A stretch of 64,000 nt of DNA from Acidobacteriota bacterium (GCA_029263415.1 JAJCXN010000041.1:267338-331337), one strand, 5' to 3'; positions 1 to 9,457 are shown, counted from the first letter of the stretch. Numbers and translations: made by a program. The notes: generated by a model from the letters alone, not told the origin.

Positions 1-2115
1 GGTCATGAACGCGCCGTAGGAATGGCCACCGATGGCGATGCGATCGCGATCGGCAACCCCTCGACGGACGACTTCATCTACTGCGGCTCGCGCTCCTTGA
101 ACCAGCTGCTGCACATGGGTGTTGTTCGGTTCTTCGTCAGCCTCGCCAACAATGGGGAGGGCGGGATTGTCGAGCACGGCGTAGCCTTTGGTCAGCCAAA
201 GAAGCTGCGACCAATAGTTGATGCGGTCGAAGCGGTAAGGGCTGTCGCGGACCTGACTCGCCGCTTGGGCGCTCTTGAATTCTCGAGGGTAGGCCCACAT
301 CACCATGGGCAGTGGCCCTTGATCCTTGGTCCAGCCGGGAGGTGTGTAGAGCGTGCCAGTGAGTTCAACGCCGTCGGCTCGCTGGTACTTGATCAGTTCC
401 TTGTTGAGACCTGTCAATTGGGGAGTTGGGTGGGCGAAGTGCGTGAGCTGCCGTGGTTCCGCCTGAGGTTTGTTCTTGCTTCGCTTGTTGCCGTCGCCCA
501 GATCACGAAGGAAATAGTTGGGCGGTTCGCTCGGTGACTCGCGGCGAGTCAGCAACCAGCGCACTGCGCCCTTGCCGTCGGGGATGAGTTGGACGGGTTG
601 TTCGTAGTGAGGCGCTGCGGAGTGAAACAGACGTTCGGTGGTCCGGCTTTCAACGTCATAGCGGTCTACAAACGGCCGGTCGCCCTCAGGGGAAGCGCCC
701 GCGCCGAGCAGGTAGAGGGATTGTCCGCCATTGCTGGTGAGTAGCACTCGCCGGCCTGCTTCGTTCGATACGGTTTCGGGGTTGCCCGGATCACTGTAGC
801 GATCCTCGTAGGAGCGGTCGAACATCACTTCCGCGTCGCCGCTTGAAGGCGTGACGCTCCACACTTTGACTTGGCGGGTCTGCCACCAACGCTCGGTGAT
901 CAACGCCTGGTCGTTCTCACCCCAGACTTCGCCTGCGTAGCGAGATCCAAGAGTGGCCAGTTCCTTCGGCTCGGTGTTGAAGGGCGCCGCGTGAGTGAAC
1001 ATGCGATCCCGCTCGTCGGCTGCTGCGCGAGCGTCGCCGCCGTCGAGTGCTTCGACCCAGACCAGCGTTGCCGCCGCGTCCGCTCGCCAGTGGACCGAGC
1101 GCGGTCCAGTGGGCACGCTGCCAAAGGCCATCGGTACGGCGTCATGCAGCGGTAGATCGGCAACCCGGTGAACCTGCTTGCCGGTGCGGTCCAGCACGTC
1201 GATGGCGCGTGGGAAGCGACTTGCTGGAACTTGGTAAGAGAACGGGCGATGGAGCGATTCCACCAAGATCATCTCGCCCGATGGCGAGGGGGTGGCGTCC
1301 CAGACCAGTCCCGGTGAGCCAAGCAGCGTACGGGTACCGTCGAGGCCGAGAAGGGTCAGCTGAGCGCTGAAGTAGTGCTCAAACAGGGCTTCGTCGCGAC
1401 CGTCCTTGAGCAGATCTTGGTAGGTCCGTGCAGGTGCTTTGCGGCCCGCCGTCTCCTCAACGATGGGGCCGGTGGGAATTCGCGGCGCCTGAGGTGTCTC
1501 GGCCCCGCCAGGGATCACCTCGGCGACCACAAGGCCACGACTGTCGGGCATCCACTGTGGAGCCACTCGAGCAGCGAGATTCAGCCTCACCGCGGCCACC
1601 TGACGGGCGACGCCGGTAGCGGCATCCAATACCCATGGTTCGATGCGGTCGCCAGCAAGGAGAGTGAAAGCGACCCGACGGGCATCAGGAGACCAGCGTG
1701 CGTTCTCGATCACCAAGGGGGAAGCGGCGCTTGCTGAGGGTAAGCCGGTGACATTGCGTGCTTCACCTGTGGCCATATCAACGATCGACAATCCGGAAGC
1801 TGGCCGTCCTCGGCTCGGTCCGAAGGTGCGGGGCGAAATACGCATGCCGGCGAGTTTGAGCTCAGGCTCTGCAAGTTCCGAGAGCGGTGGCAAACTCGGT
1901 TGTTCCAGCAGCAAGAGACGCTCGTAGTCAGGGCTCACGCTCACTCTCGGAGTGGTGGCAGCGTCGACAATGTCGGTGATTGGCTGGGAGGGAAGCTGGT
2001 AGTCGATCTGAGCGGCGGCAGGGCTGGCCAGCAAGCCTGCGCCCGCTGTAGCAAGTAGCAGCCTCGCGATTGTGAAGAAACGGAAGCGTCTTTGGCTAGC
2101 GTGCGGAGTGTGCAT
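1..2115 (-). CDS. S9D peptidase, glutamyl endopeptidase-like (3' end outside window)
   Basis: Partial gene: 705 codons run open from the ATG at 2115 to the window edge. The start has a GAAGGA Shine-Dalgarno about 8 bases upstream. Residues 1-36 form a signal peptide (basic n-region, hydrophobic core, cleavage after ASPAAA). The middle is a long beta-propeller-like region, with an early LPPLSELAEPELKLAG stretch that resembles plant chloroplast glutamyl endopeptidases. The last visible residues are GGHSYGAFMT, the nucleophile elbow, with Ser699 as the catalytic serine; the Asp and His of the triad lie off the window. Prolyl-oligopeptidase-fold enzymes of this subfamily cleave after acidic residues. 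It probably acts outside the cytoplasm on peptides. The S9 family is certain; the S9D subfamily is an inference from the two motifs. Confidence 0.9.
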   Translation of the reverse strand, partial: MHTPHASQRRFRFFTIARLLLATAGAGLLASPAAAQIDYQLPSQPITDIVDAATTPRVSVSPDYERLLLLEQPSLPPLSELAEPELKLAGMRISPRTFGPSRGRPASGLSIVDMATGEARNVTGLPSASAASPLVIENARWSPDARRVAFTLLAGDRIEPWVLDAATGVARQVAAVRLNLAARVAPQWMPDSRGLVVAEVIPGGAETPQAPRIPTGPIVEETAGRKAPARTYQDLLKDGRDEALFEHYFSAQLTLLGLDGTRTLLGSPGLVWDATPSPSGEMILVESLHRPFSYQVPASRFPRAIDVLDRTGKQVHRVADLPLHDAVPMAFGSVPTGPRSVHWRADAAATLVWVEALDGGDARAAADERDRMFTHAAPFNTEPKELATLGSRYAGEVWGENDQALITERWWQTRQVKVWSVTPSSGDAEVMFDRSYEDRYSDPGNPETVSNEAGRRVLLTSNGGQSLYLLGAGASPEGDRPFVDRYDVESRTTERLFHSAAPHYEQPVQLIPDGKGAVRWLLTRRESPSEPPNYFLRDLGDGNKRSKNKPQAEPRQLTHFAHPTPQLTGLNKELIKYQRADGVELTGTLYTPPGWTKDQGPLPMVMWAYPREFKSAQAASQVRDSPYRFDRINYWSQLLWLTKGYAVLDNPALPIVGEADEEPNNTHVQQLVQGARAAVDEVVRRGVADRDRIAIGGHSYGAFMT

Positions 2116-2379
2116 GGCAGGGTCCTTCGGGTGTTGCGGGGTGATTTCCCAGTATTACACCTCCGTGGTTGAATCTTACGATCGCCCAGTGGCTCTACGA
2201 TCGTTCTGGTTCTTCGAACGTTCTGGCTATACGAGCGCCCGAGATCGCTCCGCAGTGGCTTTGCCACTATGGCTTGAACCAATGCACCAGTCAGTCTGCC
2301 CTTAGTCAGCGCCTGGCCGCAAACCTGAGGGCAGAGAGCGCACGGGCGGGTGCAAGGATCACGCCCGTTCCGGGGTCTC
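2116..2379. other. intergenic gap with a small hairpin
   Basis: This 264-base gap separates two minus-strand genes. It holds a 7-bp inverted repeat (2342-2348 with 2362-2368, ACGGGCG/CGCCCGT) about 12 bases past the stop of the serine hydrolase, with no T-run after it. It could be a weak terminator. The short direct repeats ACGATCG and CGTTCTGG occur near 2180-2225. I see no gene here. Confidence 0.3.
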
Positions 2380-3876
2380 TTAGGGGTTGGGAAGGGTTGC
2401 GAGCACGTCCGCCAAGAACCGATTCAAGCTGAACGCCGACCGATCTGGAGTTCGACCGAGCCGCACGATCACTGCGTTTCTAGACGGAACGATGGTCACC
2501 GACTGGCCCTCGAAACCAGACATTCCGTAAGCGTCAGTCGGTACGTCCGGCCATCGTCGTTTGGCTGGGTCGCTGGGGTCACCTGCGTTGAGCCAGAACT
2601 GAGCGCCGTAGCTTCCTCGTGGAGCTAGAGGAGTCGGGGTTGCTGAGTACTCGACCCAGCCTTCGGGGAGCAGTCGCTCGCCTTGCCAAACACCGTCCTG
2701 CAAGAACAGTTGGCCTGCGCGGGCTAGATCCCGAGGAGTGCTGTAGGCAAAGGAAGAGCCGACAAAGGTACCTGACTCATCGAGTTCGAGCACGGTATTG
2801 CGCATTCCCAGCGGCTTCAGCAATCGCTCGTGGGGGAGCGCCACGTAGGTCGAAAGATCGTCGGCGAGCGCCCCCTTGATGATTCGAGAGATGATGTTGG
2901 TGGTGCCGCTCGAATAGTGCCAGCGAGTGTCGGGCGCAGCCTCCGGCGGCTGCTCTGCGGCGTACTGTCCGGTGTCGCCAGTTCCGAACAGCATGACGAC
3001 GACATCGATCAGGCCCTGTTCGTAGACTTCTTCGAACTTAAGGCCGCTCGACATTCGCATCAACTGATCCGTGGTGATGAGCGCGCGTGGATCATCCACC
3101 TGCTGATGCCATTCAGTCACGGGAGCCTTCGCGTGAACGCCGAGCCTCCCGTCTTTGACCATCAAACCGACCAACGCGTTGGTGAGACTCTTAGTCATTG
3201 ACCAAATGATCAAAGGTCGATCCCGAGCGAATCCTTGGGCGTAGCGTTCTGCCACGAGCTGACCGCCATAAACCACGGCAACACCGCGGGTCCCCGTCGT
3301 CTTGGTGGCGTCAGGCTCAGCAAAGGCTCGGTCGAGCGCGTCATTGAGCGCTTCTCGCTGCAGGCCGGGAGGACTTGCCAAGTCGGCCGAGCTGCCGGTT
3401 GGCCACGGTGCTGCGGTGTTCAAGGGGTCGGCGGTTGGGCGCCCGGTCGGCTGCGCTCGCAACTCGTTCGGGTTCAGGTTCTTGAGGATGGTGCAGCCGA
3501 GTCCGTTTCTGAACACAGCAGTGCCCTTGGGGTTGCCCGGCATCGAAGGCATCGCCACCGACACGATTCCATGCTCGCGATCAACCATTGTGTGCACCGA
3601 TGAGGGATCAGTGTCATGGTCTTCGATCAGCACCTCTTCTGCACTGCGGCCTGAGAGGAATACGCCCGAACAAACGCGCTTGGCGTGCCGGTTGACGGCG
3701 ATGTCGAGCAGCAGTGCCTGTTCTTGGGCAGACAAAGAGCCTGCATCCTGGGGGTGTGCGGTTGTGGCGCCGAAGAGGAAGAGCGCGCACAGGGAGGAAC
3801 CCAGAAGACCGAGGCGGAAGAAGCGCAGTGAATGCGACGCAGGGCAAGGACCTTGCGAGTCTAGGTGTGCTTTCAA
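2380..3876 (-). CDS. secreted serine hydrolase of the beta-lactamase / penicillin-binding fold
   Basis: 498 aa. A signal sequence covers about residues 18-43. Residues 45-165 are a family-specific N-terminal region without a recognised motif. The catalytic domain (about 175-498) has the SxxK motif SMTK at 226-229 and the second-motif tyrosine in YSSGTTN (Tyr321). A GFEGQ loop at 454-458 stands where class C enzymes have KTG. This arrangement is typical of the 6-aminohexanoate-dimer-hydrolase/esterase-like branch rather than of true beta-lactamases. The likely role is hydrolysis of an amide or ester outside the cytoplasm; the substrate cannot be read from the sequence. It is transcribed in the same direction as the S9D peptidase but is separated from it by 264 bases, so co-transcription is unproven. 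Confidence 0.88.
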   Translation of the reverse strand: MKAHLDSQGPCPASHSLRFFRLGLLGSSLCALFLFGATTAHPQDAGSLSAQEQALLLDIAVNRHAKRVCSGVFLSGRSAEEVLIEDHDTDPSSVHTMVDREHGIVSVAMPSMPGNPKGTAVFRNGLGCTILKNLNPNELRAQPTGRPTADPLNTAAPWPTGSSADLASPPGLQREALNDALDRAFAEPDATKTTGTRGVAVVYGGQLVAERYAQGFARDRPLIIWSMTKSLTNALVGLMVKDGRLGVHAKAPVTEWHQQVDDPRALITTDQLMRMSSGLKFEEVYEQGLIDVVVMLFGTGDTGQYAAEQPPEAAPDTRWHYSSGTTNIISRIIKGALADDLSTYVALPHERLLKPLGMRNTVLELDESGTFVGSSFAYSTPRDLARAGQLFLQDGVWQGERLLPEGWVEYSATPTPLAPRGSYGAQFWLNAGDPSDPAKRRWPDVPTDAYGMSGFEGQSVTIVPSRNAVIVRLGRTPDRSAFSLNRFLADVLATLPNP

Positions 3877-4137
3877 TGTTCGACTAGTCCTTTTCAGGTT
3901 CTCTTGGTGTTGGCTCCGGTGGAGCGCGTTCTGCTATTGCTCAACAGTATCGCGGTGCTAGCCCTAGGCCGATGCCGGGCCTGCCCGCTGGCGCTCAAGC
4001 AGACTGGGTCCAGTCTTGCGAGCAGCCGTTTGAGGGTTGCGGCATCTTTGGTCTTCTAGCCCTAAGAAGGACAACGACCTTGCGTTGAAGCGTGATCGAG
4101 TCCGCGACGACAAGGAGGCTGGAGATTGCTGCCAGCC

Positions 4138-4722
4138 TCAGTCAGCGAGGGTCAGCTCGTACTCGCCTAGCAGGACCCAAACCTCAGGCAGCCCCGGTTC
4201 GGCATTGGACACTCCTTCATCTAGGACCAAGCGGTAGGTGCCCGGCCGGAGGCTCAGCGTGCGGAGGAGAACCGTAAACTCGCCGGAGTGATTGAGCTTC
4301 AGACCGTCTACCCCCAACTCTCGATCGCCTGCCGGGTTGAACACCGTGAGCCTGAAGTTGCTTCCGGTTGGGGGCTTCGGTGGTACCAGAACCAGAGCGC
4401 TCTGGTTGCTGCGAGCGAGGCTTGCAGCCGGTCGGTCGGCCTCTCGGAGCCGGCTGTCGATCGACATCAGAGTGGCGATCGTAATGTCTGTTTCCACGGA
4501 GTTCGAGCTTGAGAACTGCCACAACAATACGCTGCCTAGGAACGCTGCGAGCGTCCCTGCCGCGATCGCCAGCATCCGCCAGCCTTCGAGTCCTATCGTT
4601 CCGGGCTCCGGGCTTCCAGGACTGAAGGTCCGTGCTGGCGGTGCCGTTGAAGCTGTGGTGTCGGCGTGCAGCAGCTGGCGTTCCATCGGTCTATCGCTCT
4701 GACTGTGGTCGGTCTGCGTCAT
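4138..4722 (-). CDS. uncharacterised single-TM protein
   Basis: 194 aa, family not recognised. It has a polar, Ser/Pro/Thr-rich N-terminus (1-45), one strong transmembrane helix (about 48-70) and a C-terminal domain of about 120 aa that would lie outside the cytoplasm. The overall shape (short cytosolic tail, one helix, beta-rich outer domain) is like that of anti-sigma or envelope-sensing proteins, but no zinc-binding anti-sigma motif is present. The tail contains a beta-strand-rich stretch ending ...WVLLGEYELTLAD. No sigma-factor gene is adjacent. The gap to the serine hydrolase (3877-4137) holds nothing I can identify. Confidence 0.6.
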   Translation of the reverse strand: MTQTDHSQSDRPMERQLLHADTTASTAPPARTFSPGSPEPGTIGLEGWRMLAIAAGTLAAFLGSVLLWQFSSSNSVETDITIATLMSIDSRLREADRPAASLARSNQSALVLVPPKPPTGSNFRLTVFNPAGDRELGVDGLKLNHSGEFTVLLRTLSLRPGTYRLVLDEGVSNAEPGLPEVWVLLGEYELTLAD

Positions 4723-4963
4723 TGATTACCTGTTTGGCCGAAGACTGCTGTTGTAGGCGTTGGTCCGCACCACGATGGCCTGGCCGCCGGTAGTGGCGTC
4801 AAGACCAAGCCTGAACTCCCTTGGACCTGCTCTCTTGACCCACCGTGAGGTCACAAGATCTCGAGAATCCGGGGAGCCCCCGCACTATACTCGTGCGCTT
4901 CCCGAAGAGAGCTTGTTAGTTTCTCGACCCGATTAACACCGACTCAACGACCTCGCCAATACC

Positions 4964-6454
4964 GTGTTGCCACGATCGCCTCTGCCTCGCAAGCATTGGG
5001 CCAAACCAAAGCCTCTCCAAACTGTTCCTTCGACGAGGGTATCGAGCGCCGGCGCTGTAGGTGCTGTGGGCGCTGTGGGCGCAACCATGTGGGTATTGCT
5101 GCTCGCGCTTTGCGTGGCCGTGCTCTTGGTGCTTGGCTGCGCACCTAGCTCGGTGGCCGAAGAGCAGGCGAAGAACTTCATCCTCATTTCTCTCGACACT
5201 CTGCGAGCAGACCATCTTGGGCTGTACGGCTATGAGCAGCCGACGTCGCCCTTCCTCGATTCGCTAGCCGAGCGAGCAGTGGTGTTCGATCATGCCTTCG
5301 CTCAGTATCCGAACACGCTCACCTCCCACATGTCGATGCTGACCGGGCTCTACCCGGCGGAGCACAGCGTCTATCCTCCGGCCGGAATTCTCCCGGCCGA
5401 TGTTCCCACTCTCGCTGAATACTTCCGCGACGCCGGCTATCGCACTGCGGGCTTCACCGAAGGCGGCTTCATGCGCGGTCTCTTCGGATTTCGCCGGGGC
5501 TTTGAAGATTTCGGTGCCCGGGATCGAACGGGTAGCGAGCACGCCAGTAAGACCTTTCGGCGCGGCACTCGATTCCTGAAGGGCTTAGGCGACGAGCCTT
5601 TCTTCCTCTTCATTCATACCTATGCAACACACGCGCCCTACGATCCACCGCTCGAGTACCAGCAGCAGTTCTGGCAGGGCAAACCTCCAGCAGATACCTT
5701 CTCGCCGAGTCCGGAGAACCTGGTACGGGCCAATCACGAGCAGATACCGCAGTCCCCAGAAGCCCTCGCCTACTACCGCGCTCTGTACGATGCAGGCATC
5801 CGCTACCTCGACGATGTTCTCCGCGGCTTCTTCGAGGAACTCGACGAATCAGGGCGGGCTGACGACACCATTGTCATCATCACCTCTGACCACGGCGAGG
5901 AGTTCCGTGAGCACGGTCGATTCAACCACGAACAACTTTACAATGAAGTTTTACAAGTGCCGTTGCTGATCGTCGCGCCGGCCTCGAGCGGTGCCAAAGG
6001 TCGTCGAAGCCAGCGCGTGGCAGAGCTTGTCGACATCGCGCCCACGCTCCTGTCTCTAGCCGACATTGAGGGTGGCGAGCAACTCTCCGGAACCAGTCTG
6101 GCGAAAGAGCGCACAGGCACCTCCGACTACCCAAAGCGTACCGCCTACGCGGAAGTAAGCGGCGGGCGTCGATCTCTCTATTCACTGGACGCAGCCCCGG
6201 ACGATGGCTCGCCCGGTGCACTCTTCCATCTACTCAGCTTCCCCGGAGGCACGTCTGGGCAGACCGACGTCGAGCTCTACCGCACCTCGACGGACCGGCA
6301 GGAGCAAATCAACCTCGCGCCCCAAACAGCCAACACGAAGTCGCTCCTTGTGCGACTGAAGAACTACGCTCACAGCGCCCGCGCCACTGCGGAACAGGGA
6401 GACCTCAGCGACGAACTGCGCGAGAGACTAAAGTCCATGGGCTACTTACAGTAG
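4964..6454 (+). CDS. sulfatase-fold lipoprotein with Thr at the nucleophile position
   Basis: 496 aa from a GTG at 4964. An ATG at 5087 would give a lipoprotein signal without any basic residue, so I prefer the upstream start, which supplies Arg/Lys. Hydrophobic segment 43-58 ends in the lipobox LVLGC (Cys59). The alkaline-phosphatase-superfamily domain follows: LDTLRADH (metal ligand Asp78), then NTLTSHMSMLTG, where the usual Cys/Ser of the C-x-P-S-R sulfatase signature is Thr118. Later comes SDHGEEFREHG, with further metal ligands. The C-terminus ends LKSMGYLQ. A formylglycine cannot be made from Thr, so this is either a Thr-nucleophile phosphohydrolase/transferase or an atypical sulfatase. 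It probably faces the periplasm. A 9-bp triplication at 5054-5080 encodes AVG repeats just before the signal segment. Confidence 0.82.
   Translation: MLPRSPLPRKHWAKPKPLQTVPSTRVSSAGAVGAVGAVGATMWVLLLALCVAVLLVLGCAPSSVAEEQAKNFILISLDTLRADHLGLYGYEQPTSPFLDSLAERAVVFDHAFAQYPNTLTSHMSMLTGLYPAEHSVYPPAGILPADVPTLAEYFRDAGYRTAGFTEGGFMRGLFGFRRGFEDFGARDRTGSEHASKTFRRGTRFLKGLGDEPFFLFIHTYATHAPYDPPLEYQQQFWQGKPPADTFSPSPENLVRANHEQIPQSPEALAYYRALYDAGIRYLDDVLRGFFEELDESGRADDTIVIITSDHGEEFREHGRFNHEQLYNEVLQVPLLIVAPASSGAKGRRSQRVAELVDIAPTLLSLADIEGGEQLSGTSLAKERTGTSDYPKRTAYAEVSGGRRSLYSLDAAPDDGSPGALFHLLSFPGGTSGQTDVELYRTSTDRQEQINLAPQTANTKSLLVRLKNYAHSARATAEQGDLSDELRERLKSMGYLQ
5054..5080 (+). repeat. 9-bp tandem repeat x3 inside the sulfatase leader
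   Basis: Units GCTGTAGGT, GCTGTGGGC and GCTGTGGGC follow one another in frame and encode AVGAVGAVG just ahead of the hydrophobic signal segment. If translation begins at 5087 the repeat is untranslated leader. If it begins at 4964 the repeat is part of a long n-region. Confidence 0.75.
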
Positions 6455-6914
6455 CCCTCAGTCCGTTTGTGCCGGTGATGTCGCCGTGAATATCGACTCA
6501 GACGCGGTCTCGACAGACCGACGAGACCCTAGGCTGGCGCTTGCCTCCGTCGTTGTGGTGTTGAACACCCAGCGCTGCGGCTTCGATCGTCGCGTGCGCA
6601 GTTGCCGAACACAGCGATGCCAGCGGTGCCACCAAGCACCTGCGCGTTCTCGATCGATCTAAGTTGCGGCGATGAAGGCACAGGGCTAAGACGTTCTACG
6701 ACAGAGCGTGGCCAATCGGCATCGCTGAACGCCGGCGCCCAAGGGGGTGCGAGTTGTCGGTTTGCGGTGGAGGAAGCGTGCGCTACTGAGCCCTTTGCCA
6801 TGTTCAGGTGGTACTCATCGGATCGTCTTCGGAAGCAGCAGGGAGCCAGATGCGTATGTGGTCTCAAGACACGTTCGCCTCAGTTTCGCGGCGATCGATT
6901 CCGAGGAGGACACG
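6455..6914. other. 460-base gap without a supported gene
   Basis: It lies between the stop of the sulfatase-fold gene and the zinc-ribbon gene. Open frames exist on both strands (for example 6529-6867 minus), but they overlap one another and show no ribosome site or recognisable motif. The only clear signal is the Shine-Dalgarno GAGGAGG at 6903-6909, which belongs to the next gene. Confidence 0.4.
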
Positions 6915-7097
6915 ATGGTTCAACTAACGAAGGTCGGCGAGGACATTGAGCCGGTTTGCCCCCATTGCGAGGCGGCGATCAGCGAGGTTTGGTATCGCGA
7001 ACTAGCGAGCCAGCTCGGGAAGCGGTACGTCTACTTTTGTGCAGGATGCCGCAAGGTGCTCGGCGTATCGCATCGCAAAGGGTTCTGGATGGGCTGA
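6915..7097 (+). CDS. small zinc-ribbon protein
   Basis: 60 aa. The ATG at 6915 is chosen because a near-perfect GAGGAGG lies 5 bases upstream; the longer frame from 6747 has no such site. Two CxxC knuckles, CPHC (residues 15-18) and CAGC (42-45), are 23 residues apart, which is the geometry of a zinc ribbon. Between them lie an acidic and a basic helix-prone segment. Proteins of this size are usually cytosolic adaptors or nucleic-acid binders; the partner is unknown. It is followed after 74 bases by the convergent S9 peptidase gene. Confidence 0.72.
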   Translation: MVQLTKVGEDIEPVCPHCEAAISEVWYRELASQLGKRYVYFCAGCRKVLGVSHRKGFWMG

Positions 7098-7171
7098 TCG
7101 TCACTCGCTTCAGGGTTCTGACTGGTCGAGCTCCTTTCGCTCCAACGGTTGGGTACCAAGTGGCTTGGTCT

Positions 7172-9457
7172 TTAGAGTCCTGGCTTGAGGTGAAGTTCAA
7201 AGTGCTGCACCAATTTGCGGAAGGCGTACCGCGTTTGAGCTAGGCCTTCATTGTCCCAACCGTGGCCTGCGTTGGGCAGTGTCACCAGCTCGACGTCCTT
7301 GTCCATCTGGATCAGCCGCTGGGTGAGGATCACTGAGTCCTTGTAGAGCACGACTCGATCGCGCATGCCGTGGATGATCATCAGCGGTGCTTTGAGACCG
7401 TGGCCGTGAAGGTATGGTGAGGAGTCCGCGTATTCGGCCGGTTGGTCTTCCGGCCGCATCATCACCGCCATCTGACCCATCAACGCGTGTCCGACGTTGG
7501 TCGCTGGCGCGCCGGCGACGCCCGCGGCGTAGAGGTCAGGTTTGCGAAACAGTGACATCGCGGTCATCAACCCGCCGTAGCTCGAGCCCCAGATGCCGAC
7601 CCGATCGAGATCCACGTAGCCCAGCGAACCGAGGAAGCGGACGCCGCTTTCAAGATCGTCGATATCAATGCCGCCGTAGTCAAGACGAATGCCGCGTCGG
7701 TGTTCGCTACCGCGTCCCCAACTGCCGCGCATATCAACGTTAAGCAGTACGTAACCCTCTTGAAGCAAATACTGATCCAGGCCCCAGGTGGGATGGGCGG
7801 TGCGTCCACCCCACTGATTGCGCACACTGTCCGTGTAGACCGAGCCCAAGATCGCGGGATATCTCTTTGAGGAGTCGAAGTCCTTGGGCAGCGTTAGCCG
7901 GCCGTGGAGCGTGCTGCCGTCGACGTGGCTTTCGAACTCGACGTACGTAGGGCTAGCCCAGGTGTAGTTGGTGAATTCCTCGACGGGTGATTGAGTGACT
8001 TGCTGTTCTGTTGCAGTTGCGATCTCGGTCAGCAGCAGTTCTGGCGGACTGTCGTCAGCCGAGTGAGCGACCGCCGCCCACCGGCCGTCCGGCGAGACCA
8101 CCGGTGCATGGGTGCCGCTGCGACTGCTCACCGGCTCGATCTGTGGAGGAGCGCCATCGGCGTCTGGGCTGGTGACTCGAAGCAGCTGGCGCTCTTCGGC
8201 GTTGCCGCGGTTGGCGACCGCTAGGACGCCCGCGTCGATGGGAAAGATCTCGGCCACAGCCCAGTTGCCACTGGTCAACGCACGCGCTTCACCACCCGTC
8301 TTGGAGACTGCCCAGACATGGAAATCCGTGGCGCGGTCGGAAAGAAAGTAGAGGGTGTTGCTGTCGGTCGACCACTCGATCCGCCAGTAGTAGAACGTCT
8401 CGTTCATTGGGTCAGCGTCGCGCGCGACCATTCTGGACGGCGCACCAGGGGGGGACGTGCTGGCAACGAAGATCTGTCGATCCTTGGCATAGAGATCGCT
8501 GGTGTCGATGGCGAGGTGCGCCCCATCTGGCGACCACCGATAGCTGAGCACCATGGCGGGCGCAGGCTTCGCCAGATCGATCCAGCTGATCGCGCCGCCC
8601 GACGCGTCGATCACGCCCAGACGCTGACGCTCGGGTTCTTCGCCCGGGTAGGCGCGGCGAATCTGATGCAGCGTTGTTTCCTCGGTGAGGTAGTCGGGGA
8701 CGCCGCGCACGGTCACCTGAGATCTGTCCGACTCGAACACGGCAATCTGATTGCCATTCGGCGACCAGCGGAAGCTAGCGACTCTGGTGGCCTCCTTGGC
8801 GAGGCGGGTCAGGCGGCGTGCGCCGGACCCGTCGGCACTTGCGGTCCACAGGTCACCGTCTCGCAAGAAGGCGAGCTGCTTGCCAGTGGAGTCAAATGCC
8901 AGTTGGCGTGCGTTCTCGAGGAACTTCTGCGACTCTGCTCCTGGTGCCACTGTTCGCCACTCACTACCGACCGCGACGATGACTCGCTCACCGTCCGGAT
9001 GCCACAGAACCGCTCTCGCCCCCGGGTCACGGTCTCGCGTCTCTTGTGCCACTGCATCGTGGTACTGGGTTTCTGCCAACTTGTCGGTCGAGGCAGGCGA
9101 GGTGGTCCGTTGCAGATCGCTCCAACGCGTTGGTGATAGCTCAGAACCGCCGACCTCTGCTACCCAGACATCGCGATGTGGTTTTCCTTCGTCGTTCCAG
9201 AGGAAAGCGAAGCGCGCACTGTTGGGAGACCAGGCAAAGCCAGACGGTGCGGTGCCGATCAGGGTGGGCAGGGAGTAGAGGCGCTCGAGCGTCAGCCGTT
9301 TGGAGCCGCCGTTTGTGCTGGTCGAGCCAGGGTCAGCGGGCGCGCAGCCGATCGAGATCAGAAGGGACAGGGCGACCATGCAGCCGGCTGCGCTTCGAGT
9401 TGCAGCGCCAACACATAGGGCCGTTTGGCGGTGTGCTCGATGTGACTGGTGCAGCAT
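7172..9457 (-). CDS. S9 family peptidase, dipeptidyl-peptidase-IV-like lipoprotein
   Basis: 761 aa. The ATG at 9457 is preferred to the frame opening at 9496 because AAAGAGGAA sits just upstream of it. The N-terminus is basic, then hydrophobic, ending SIGC, a somewhat atypical lipobox. Residues about 50-500 form a DPP IV-type beta-propeller with repeated SPN/SPDG motifs. The C-terminal alpha/beta-hydrolase domain carries the triad: GSSYGG with Ser626, RDRVV with Asp700 and AGHGWD with His732. The enzyme would release dipeptides or process peptides in the periplasm or at the outer membrane. It complements the S9D peptidase at the left edge and the tricorn and S10 genes further right. Confidence 0.93.
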   Translation of the reverse strand: MLHQSHRAHRQTALCVGAATRSAAGCMVALSLLISIGCAPADPGSTSTNGGSKRLTLERLYSLPTLIGTAPSGFAWSPNSARFAFLWNDEGKPHRDVWVAEVGGSELSPTRWSDLQRTTSPASTDKLAETQYHDAVAQETRDRDPGARAVLWHPDGERVIVAVGSEWRTVAPGAESQKFLENARQLAFDSTGKQLAFLRDGDLWTASADGSGARRLTRLAKEATRVASFRWSPNGNQIAVFESDRSQVTVRGVPDYLTEETTLHQIRRAYPGEEPERQRLGVIDASGGAISWIDLAKPAPAMVLSYRWSPDGAHLAIDTSDLYAKDRQIFVASTSPPGAPSRMVARDADPMNETFYYWRIEWSTDSNTLYFLSDRATDFHVWAVSKTGGEARALTSGNWAVAEIFPIDAGVLAVANRGNAEERQLLRVTSPDADGAPPQIEPVSSRSGTHAPVVSPDGRWAAVAHSADDSPPELLLTEIATATEQQVTQSPVEEFTNYTWASPTYVEFESHVDGSTLHGRLTLPKDFDSSKRYPAILGSVYTDSVRNQWGGRTAHPTWGLDQYLLQEGYVLLNVDMRGSWGRGSEHRRGIRLDYGGIDIDDLESGVRFLGSLGYVDLDRVGIWGSSYGGLMTAMSLFRKPDLYAAGVAGAPATNVGHALMGQMAVMMRPEDQPAEYADSSPYLHGHGLKAPLMIIHGMRDRVVLYKDSVILTQRLIQMDKDVELVTLPNAGHGWDNEGLAQTRYAFRKLVQHFELHLKPGL

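Noticed and set aside
4886-4891. TATACT as a -10 box for the first sulfatase-fold gene
   Set aside because: No acceptable -35 element lies 16-18 bases upstream.
6529-6867. Minus-strand open frame between the sulfatase-fold and zinc-ribbon genes
   Set aside because: No ribosome site, overlaps an equally plausible plus-strand frame, and no family resemblance that I can support.
8318-9136. Plus-strand open frame of 272 codons
   Set aside because: It lies antisense to the well-supported S9 peptidase gene and has no recognisable motif; long antisense frames are common in GC-rich DNA.
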